64,000 bases of DNA from Aeromonas diversa CDC 2478-85 (lineage in GTDB: Bacteria > Pseudomonadota > Gammaproteobacteria > Enterobacterales > Aeromonadaceae). Below the pieces are notes generated by a model. It saw nothing but the letters and a program-made list of their open reading frames with translations. It was not told the origin of the DNA and did no database searches. The DNA lies in assembly GCF_000819805.1 (NCBI RefSeq), contig NZ_CDCE01000004.1, positions 38,947 through 102,946 of the forward strand, read 5' to 3'. Shown in pieces: positions 60,611-64,000 of this stretch. The position numbers and the translations under genes were made by a program. How positions within the stretch are numbered: position 1 is the first letter of the stretch; every line of letters begins with the position of its first letter.

Positions 60611-61108
60611 TTAGTGGCCGCGTCGCTCGGGCTCGCTGCTGTGCAAGAAGCGAGTCAGCAGATCCCGGGGCGGCGCCAGGTCACATTCGGCCAGGATGCG
60701 GCCGACGGCGCCTCTGTGGTAGCCGCCATGGCTCACCAGATGCAGCAGCATCTCGGCGGCGCTCATCGTGCCCCGGTCTCCGTCGGTAAAAGTGAACGAA
60801 CGAGGCGTGTCGAGGGCCTCATCGGTCAGATCATTGCACAGCACCAACAGGGCCGCATGGGCCTCGCCCATGGAGTGGGTGAGGGCCTCGAGAGTAGGGG
60901 TCTCCTCGGTGTTGGTGGCGCTATAGCCGTGGGGTTCACCACGCAGATGGGCGATAAAGATGCGGTCCACCACATAGATATGGTTCATCAGGCGGATGGC
61001 CTGATGGCGGGCTTTGGCATGGCTGGTATCGTCCAGCCGGCCGATGGCGCCGAGCAGTTCGAGGTCGGCCCAGGCCTTGTGGCGAAGGGCGGTGGCAAGC
61101 AGTGTCAT
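60611..61108 (-). CDS. DinB-like protein
   Basis: A 165-residue four-helix-bundle protein of the DinB/YfiT-like superfamily: HKAWADLELLGAI, RLMNHIYVVDRIF, then LLHLVSHGGYHRGAV. Histidines in the NHIYVVD and SHGGYHRG segments are at the metal-binding places of the family. Members include thiol transferases with divalent metal. The start at 61108 (MTLLATALRHK) has AAAGGAG upstream. The longer frame to 61321 reads through REP-like sequence and is not coding. Same strand as the lipoprotein gene, with a 36-bp gap. Confidence 0.8.
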   Translation of the reverse strand: MTLLATALRHKAWADLELLGAIGRLDDTSHAKARHQAIRLMNHIYVVDRIFIAHLRGEPHGYSATNTEETPTLEALTHSMGEAHAALLVLCNDLTDEALDTPRSFTFTDGDRGTMSAAEMLLHLVSHGGYHRGAVGRILAECDLAPPRDLLTRFLHSSEPERRGH

Positions 61109-61176
61109 GGTTACTCCTTTGCTAAAAAGGGGTCGAAGCGATGGGGGATGTTTTGGCGTTCCGATGGCGGTGTGAG

Positions 61177-61245
61177 CTGTACACAATGGTGGGTGTCCCA
61201 AATGGGATATGACCTGTACACAATGATGGCTGTCCCAAGCGGGAT
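61177..61245 (+). repeat. REP-like tandem upstream of the DinB-like gene
   Basis: Two 32-bp units (61177-61208 and 61214-61245) of the form ctgtacacaatg-tgg-tgtccca-gggat, containing TGGGTGTCCCA and TGGCTGTCCCA, then a partial third (ccaagcgggat). This accounts for much of the 61109-61494 gap, which has no gene. Orientation matches the 60105 element. Confidence 0.75.
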
Positions 61246-61494
61246 ACCAAGCGGGATAGACCGCATGGGGCAGGGGCGCTGAGCCGCAGTCTTTGCATTG
61301 GGAGCGCGTAAAGCGGGGCATTATGAGGATTGGTGATGGTGGCGTCTATGCCCGTTCAGGGTGTTGTCTGATGAAGCGTCACCGGCTTTATGCCCGGGCT
61401 CACAAAACCGGCCATACAAACGTCATATGATTGATTTCATTATGAGTCTTGCTCTTCGGGCTACGAGCCCATCACCCAAAACAAGAGAACGACT

Positions 61495-63210
61495 ATGGCA
61501 ACTGGACAATATCTGCTCTGGAAAGATGCAGAGGGCAATGCGTTTCGTCCCGTCTCCCTGACCGGCACCGATCTGCTCAATAACCGCTACCTCAACAAGG
61601 GCACCGCCTTCACCGAGCAGGAACGCGCCGATTTCGACCTCGACGGCCTGCTGCCACCTCAGGTGCAGACCTTCGAGGCCCAACTCGAGCGGGTGTATGA
61701 GGGCTTCAAGAGCGCATGCAGTGACATCGAGAAGTATCAGAACCTGCGTGCGCTGCAAGACAGAAACGAGACCCTCTTCTATGCCCTGCTGTCGCGCCAC
61801 GTAGAGGAGATGACCCCCTACATCTATACCCCGACCGTGGGCAAGGCGTGTCAGGAGTTCAGCCACCGCTTCCAGAAGCCGCGCGGCCTCTATATCACAC
61901 CGGCTAATGTAGATGACATGGGCAGCCAGGCGCGCCATTTCGATGCCAAGTCGATCCGCATCATAGTGGTCACCGACAGCCAGGGGATCTTGGGCATCGG
62001 CGATCAGGGGGTCGGCGGCATGGGCATCCCCATCGGCAAGCTCTCCCTCTACACCCTGGCGGCCGGCATTCATCCCGCCTGTTGTCTGCCCATCGCCCTC
62101 GATGTAGGCACCGACAACCAGAAGCTGCTCGATGATCCCATGTATCTGGGCCAGCCGCACAAGCGGATCCGCGGAAAGGAGTACGAAGCCTTCATCGACA
62201 AGTTCGTGCAGGGGGTGCGCCGCCACTTCCCCAACGCCGTGCTGCAGTGGGAAGACTTCAGCAAGTCCAACGCCTTTGACAATCTGGCCCGCTATCAGCA
62301 GGTGCTCCCCTCGTTTAACGACGACATTCAGGGCACCGGGGCCGTGGTGCTGGCCGGCATCATAGGGGCGGTCAAGGTCAAGGGCGAGACCCTGGGCCAG
62401 CAGAACTACCTGGTCTATGGCGCCGGTGCCGGCGGGGTGGGGGTGGCCGATCAGATCTGCGCCGGCCTGATGCGCGAGGGGCTCGATCCCCAGGCGGCGC
62501 GCGATCGCATCTATATCCTCGACACCCAGGGTCTGGTGTGTGACAACCGCGAGGGGCTCGATGAGTACAAGCGCCGCTACGCCAAGTCGGGCACCCTGCT
62601 GGCCAAGTGGCAGACGGAGCAGCCGGGCCGGGCCAGTCTGGCTGACGTGCTGCGCCACGTGCCCATTACCGTGCTGCTGGGCACCAGCGGCTCGGGGGGC
62701 GCCTTCGAGGAGCGTCACATCCAGCTGCTGCTCGAGCACAGCGAGCACCCCATGGTGTTTCCGCTCTCCAACCCCACCGCCAACTGTGAGGCGTTGCCCG
62801 AGGATATCTATCGCTGGAGCCAGGGGCGCGCCATCGTCGCCACCGGTAGCCCCTTCGCGCCGGTTGAATATGAAGGAAAGCAGGTGCGGATCGGTCAGGG
62901 TAATAACGTCTTCATCTTCCCTGGGGTCGGGCTGGCTGCCATCGTAGGTCAGGTGCGCGAGATCACTCCCGACATGTTTACTACCGCCTCGTTCGCCCTG
63001 GCCGAGTGTGTCGACAGCCAGGATCTCGAGCAGGGGAGCGTCTATCCGCCGATCCGTGCTCTGCGCGCCATCTCGGTCCATGTGGCGACGGCCGTGCTGA
63101 AGGAGATCGTGCGCCGGGATCCGGGTCATCCCCTGATCGGTCAGGATCTCGAGCAGCATATCCTCACCCATATGTGGGAGCCGGTTTACCTGCCCTACCG
63201 CAAGGTGTGA
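61495..63210 (+). CDS. maeA: NAD-dependent malic enzyme
   Basis: Oxidative decarboxylation of malate to pyruvate with NAD. At 571 residues (E. coli SfcA 565) it carries YTPTVGKACQEFSHRF, the metal-site segment FNDDIQGTGAVVLAGI, the dinucleotide-binding GAGAGGVGVADQI and the FPLSNPTANCEALPEDIY segment near the C-terminus. The upstream gap carries REP-like repeats and no clear promoter. A hairpin overlaps the end of the gene on the opposite strand. Confidence 0.95.
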   Translation: MATGQYLLWKDAEGNAFRPVSLTGTDLLNNRYLNKGTAFTEQERADFDLDGLLPPQVQTFEAQLERVYEGFKSACSDIEKYQNLRALQDRNETLFYALLSRHVEEMTPYIYTPTVGKACQEFSHRFQKPRGLYITPANVDDMGSQARHFDAKSIRIIVVTDSQGILGIGDQGVGGMGIPIGKLSLYTLAAGIHPACCLPIALDVGTDNQKLLDDPMYLGQPHKRIRGKEYEAFIDKFVQGVRRHFPNAVLQWEDFSKSNAFDNLARYQQVLPSFNDDIQGTGAVVLAGIIGAVKVKGETLGQQNYLVYGAGAGGVGVADQICAGLMREGLDPQAARDRIYILDTQGLVCDNREGLDEYKRRYAKSGTLLAKWQTEQPGRASLADVLRHVPITVLLGTSGSGGAFEERHIQLLLEHSEHPMVFPLSNPTANCEALPEDIYRWSQGRAIVATGSPFAPVEYEGKQVRIGQGNNVFIFPGVGLAAIVGQVREITPDMFTTASFALAECVDSQDLEQGSVYPPIRALRAISVHVATAVLKEIVRRDPGHPLIGQDLEQHILTHMWEPVYLPYRKV

Positions 63211-63217
63211 TCTGGCA

Positions 63218-63239
63218 AGGGATGGCTCATGCCATCCCT
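63218..63239. terminator. Terminator between maeA and the convergent lipoprotein gene
   Basis: agggatggc-tcat-gccatccct hairpin immediately after the maeA stop codon, with a weak T-tract. Confidence 0.55.
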
Positions 63240-63576
63240 ATCCTCGCAGGGGGAGCCAGCGCCCACTATGATGGCGGCAGGCTGTGTCTTGCCAGGCCTG
63301 ATGGCGATCACCAATGTAGAGCTCTTCACGATAGTCGCGGCAGTAGAGCCCGCTCTGCAGGCGGAAAGTGCGAAGGGGGGTAAGGCTGCCGAAGTGGCGG
63401 TTTTGCGGATTGCTCCAGGTAAGGGTCTCCCCCCGAGGACGGACTTGAAGAGCTTGCTGTAGTGCCTGGTTGGCCAGTTGGACGTCCATCCCGTTCATTT
63501 GCTGATACAGAGGTAATGGCTCCTGGCTGGCGCATGCGGCCAGCCAGAGGGTTAATATAGGGATCAGGGTTCGCAT
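63238..63576 (-). CDS. Small lipoprotein with a surface-antigen-like domain
   Basis: A 112-residue lipoprotein (lipobox LAAC, acyl-Cys 15). The C-terminal part (LTWSNPQNRHFGSLTPLRTF, LYCRDYREELYIG, ACRHHSGRWLP) resembles the 17-kDa-surface-antigen / RT0821-type domain in its Asn-Pro, Cys-Arg and Cys-x-His/Gly-x-Trp spacing. Function unknown. It lies 9 bp after the gene that ends at 63586, so it is the second gene of that unit; GGAGGAG before the ATG overlaps the spacer. Confidence 0.7.
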   Translation of the reverse strand: MRTLIPILTLWLAACASQEPLPLYQQMNGMDVQLANQALQQALQVRPRGETLTWSNPQNRHFGSLTPLRTFRLQSGLYCRDYREELYIGDRHQAWQDTACRHHSGRWLPLRG

Positions 63577-63585
63577 CTTCTCCTC

Positions 63586-64000
63586 CTACCGGCTAAAGCC
63601 GCTCTCGATCGCCCGGCGCTCCTGCTCGTCATCCAGGGTGCCATCGCCCCTCAGCTTGTTACCGTTCGCGTCGAGGTCGGTGCCGTTATCATCCAGGGCA
63701 TCCCCCCCGGGTGTGCTGCTGTCGAGGCCGTTATCATCCAGAGTCCCATCACCCCTGAGAGTGTTGCCATTGGCATCAATGGTGTCGCCGGGGTGATCAT
63801 CTAGACCGTTACCCAGCCCACGGCCTCCGCCATGGCGATCGCCTCCCCCGTGGCGCTCACCGCCAGCATGTCGTTCGCCACCGGCATGCTCTCCCTCAGC
63901 GGCATGGTCACCACTGTCATCATGACTGCTGTGGCTGCTGCTATCATCGCTGCCGCCACCGCTATCGCTGTCCCCGCCGCTGTCGCTGCCCCCGCCGCTA
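63586..64000 (-). CDS. C-terminal part of an Asp/Gly/Ser/His-rich protein, cut by the window edge
   Basis: The frame is open from the right window edge to a TAG at 63588-63586, about 138 codons. It starts with Ser/Gly/Asp-rich sequence (SGGGSDSGGDSDSGGG), then a His/Gly/Glu-rich part (HAGGERHGGGDRHGGGRG), and then two similar units (GNTLRGDGTLDDNG and GNKLRGDGTLDDEQ). It ends in DDEQERRAIESGFSR. This is typical of low-complexity secreted or surface proteins with possible calcium- or metal-binding runs. The N-terminus lies outside, so identity is open. It is followed at 9 bp by the lipoprotein gene. Confidence 0.7.
   Translation of the reverse strand, partial: SGGGSDSGGDSDSGGGSDDSSSHSSHDDSGDHAAEGEHAGGERHAGGERHGGGDRHGGGRGLGNGLDDHPGDTIDANGNTLRGDGTLDDNGLDSSTPGGDALDDNGTDLDANGNKLRGDGTLDDEQERRAIESGFSR

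Noticed and set aside
58592..61245. CRISPR array made of the short repeated elements
   Set aside because: Copies are few, unevenly spaced, in opposite orientations and without uniform spacers. They fit REP-like elements.
61109..61321. N-terminal extension of the DinB-like protein
   Set aside because: It reads through the tandem REP-like units. AAAGGAG precedes the ATG at 61108.
61423..63171. Antisense frame of 582 codons opposite malic enzyme
   Set aside because: The sense strand has full-length MaeA with all motifs. No ribosome binding site or domains are visible on the other strand.

Overview
The window is a GC-rich gammaproteobacterial chromosome segment that fits Aeromonas best. The main clues are three tandem OmpA-family genes, a tail-lysine Lpp, RFN-ribB, CnoX, RlmF, a fused MobB-MoeA, YgiQ and SfcA-type malic enzyme, all Aeromonas/Vibrio-like in protein sequence. 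The genus is inferred from remembered families, not from a search. Coding is dense, with about 45 real genes. The many long antisense reading frames are by-products of GC-rich third codon positions.

Layout. 1-6.2 kb: cardiolipin synthase (cut by one base at the left edge), a YdgA/DUF945 protein, purU, an FMN riboswitch with ribB, lpp and cnoX. 6.2-9.6 kb: an Sfp-type phosphopantetheinyl transferase next to cnoX, an NlpC/P60 lipoprotein, rlmF and a MaoC-type hydratase. 9.6-12.7 kb: a periplasmic solute-binding protein and a molybdenum-cofactor pair (mobA overlapping a mobB-moeA fusion). 12.9-17.9 kb: an AcrAB-type RND pump with a divergent NUDIX gene. 18.2-24.7 kb: a 2170-residue lipoprotein carrying two complete GH13 active sites, one pullulanase-like and one alpha-amylase-like. 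24.8-35.3 kb: xthA, a TPR response regulator, a second RND pump, a periplasmic SUOX-fold-like protein paired with a hybrid histidine kinase, a winged-helix protein and a DUF1523 protein. 35.5-40.3 kb: a LysE exporter, two cation/proton antiporters and a GH84 enzyme. 40.5-44.1 kb: three tandem OmpA genes. 44.3-52.2 kb: an unknown protein, an XRE regulator, an amino-acid permease, an RssA-like patatin and a third RND pump paralogous to the second. 52.4-54.8 kb: ygiQ.

The accessory part is 54.8-61.3 kb. The last codons, stop and terminator of ygiQ are repeated about 975 bp downstream, as a diverged copy that still reads K-R-P-x-R-stop, and an AT-rich block lies between the copies. Next to it is an AT-rich gene for an 858-residue zinc-hook ATPase of the PrrC/RloC (AAA_13) type, probably an anti-phage nuclease. 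It is followed by a RAYT (Y1 REP-associated transposase) gene with its dispersed TGGGTGTCCCA elements, which have opposite orientations on the two sides. Core genes return with a DinB-like protein and malic enzyme. At the right edge are a small lipoprotein and the C-terminal end of an Asp/Gly/Ser/His-rich protein that runs out of the window.

Functional themes are envelope maintenance and efflux (three RND pumps, three OmpA proteins, Lpp, Cls), extracellular glucan use, cofactor supply (Mo cofactor, FMN, one-carbon units) and one defence/mobile hot spot behind ygiQ.
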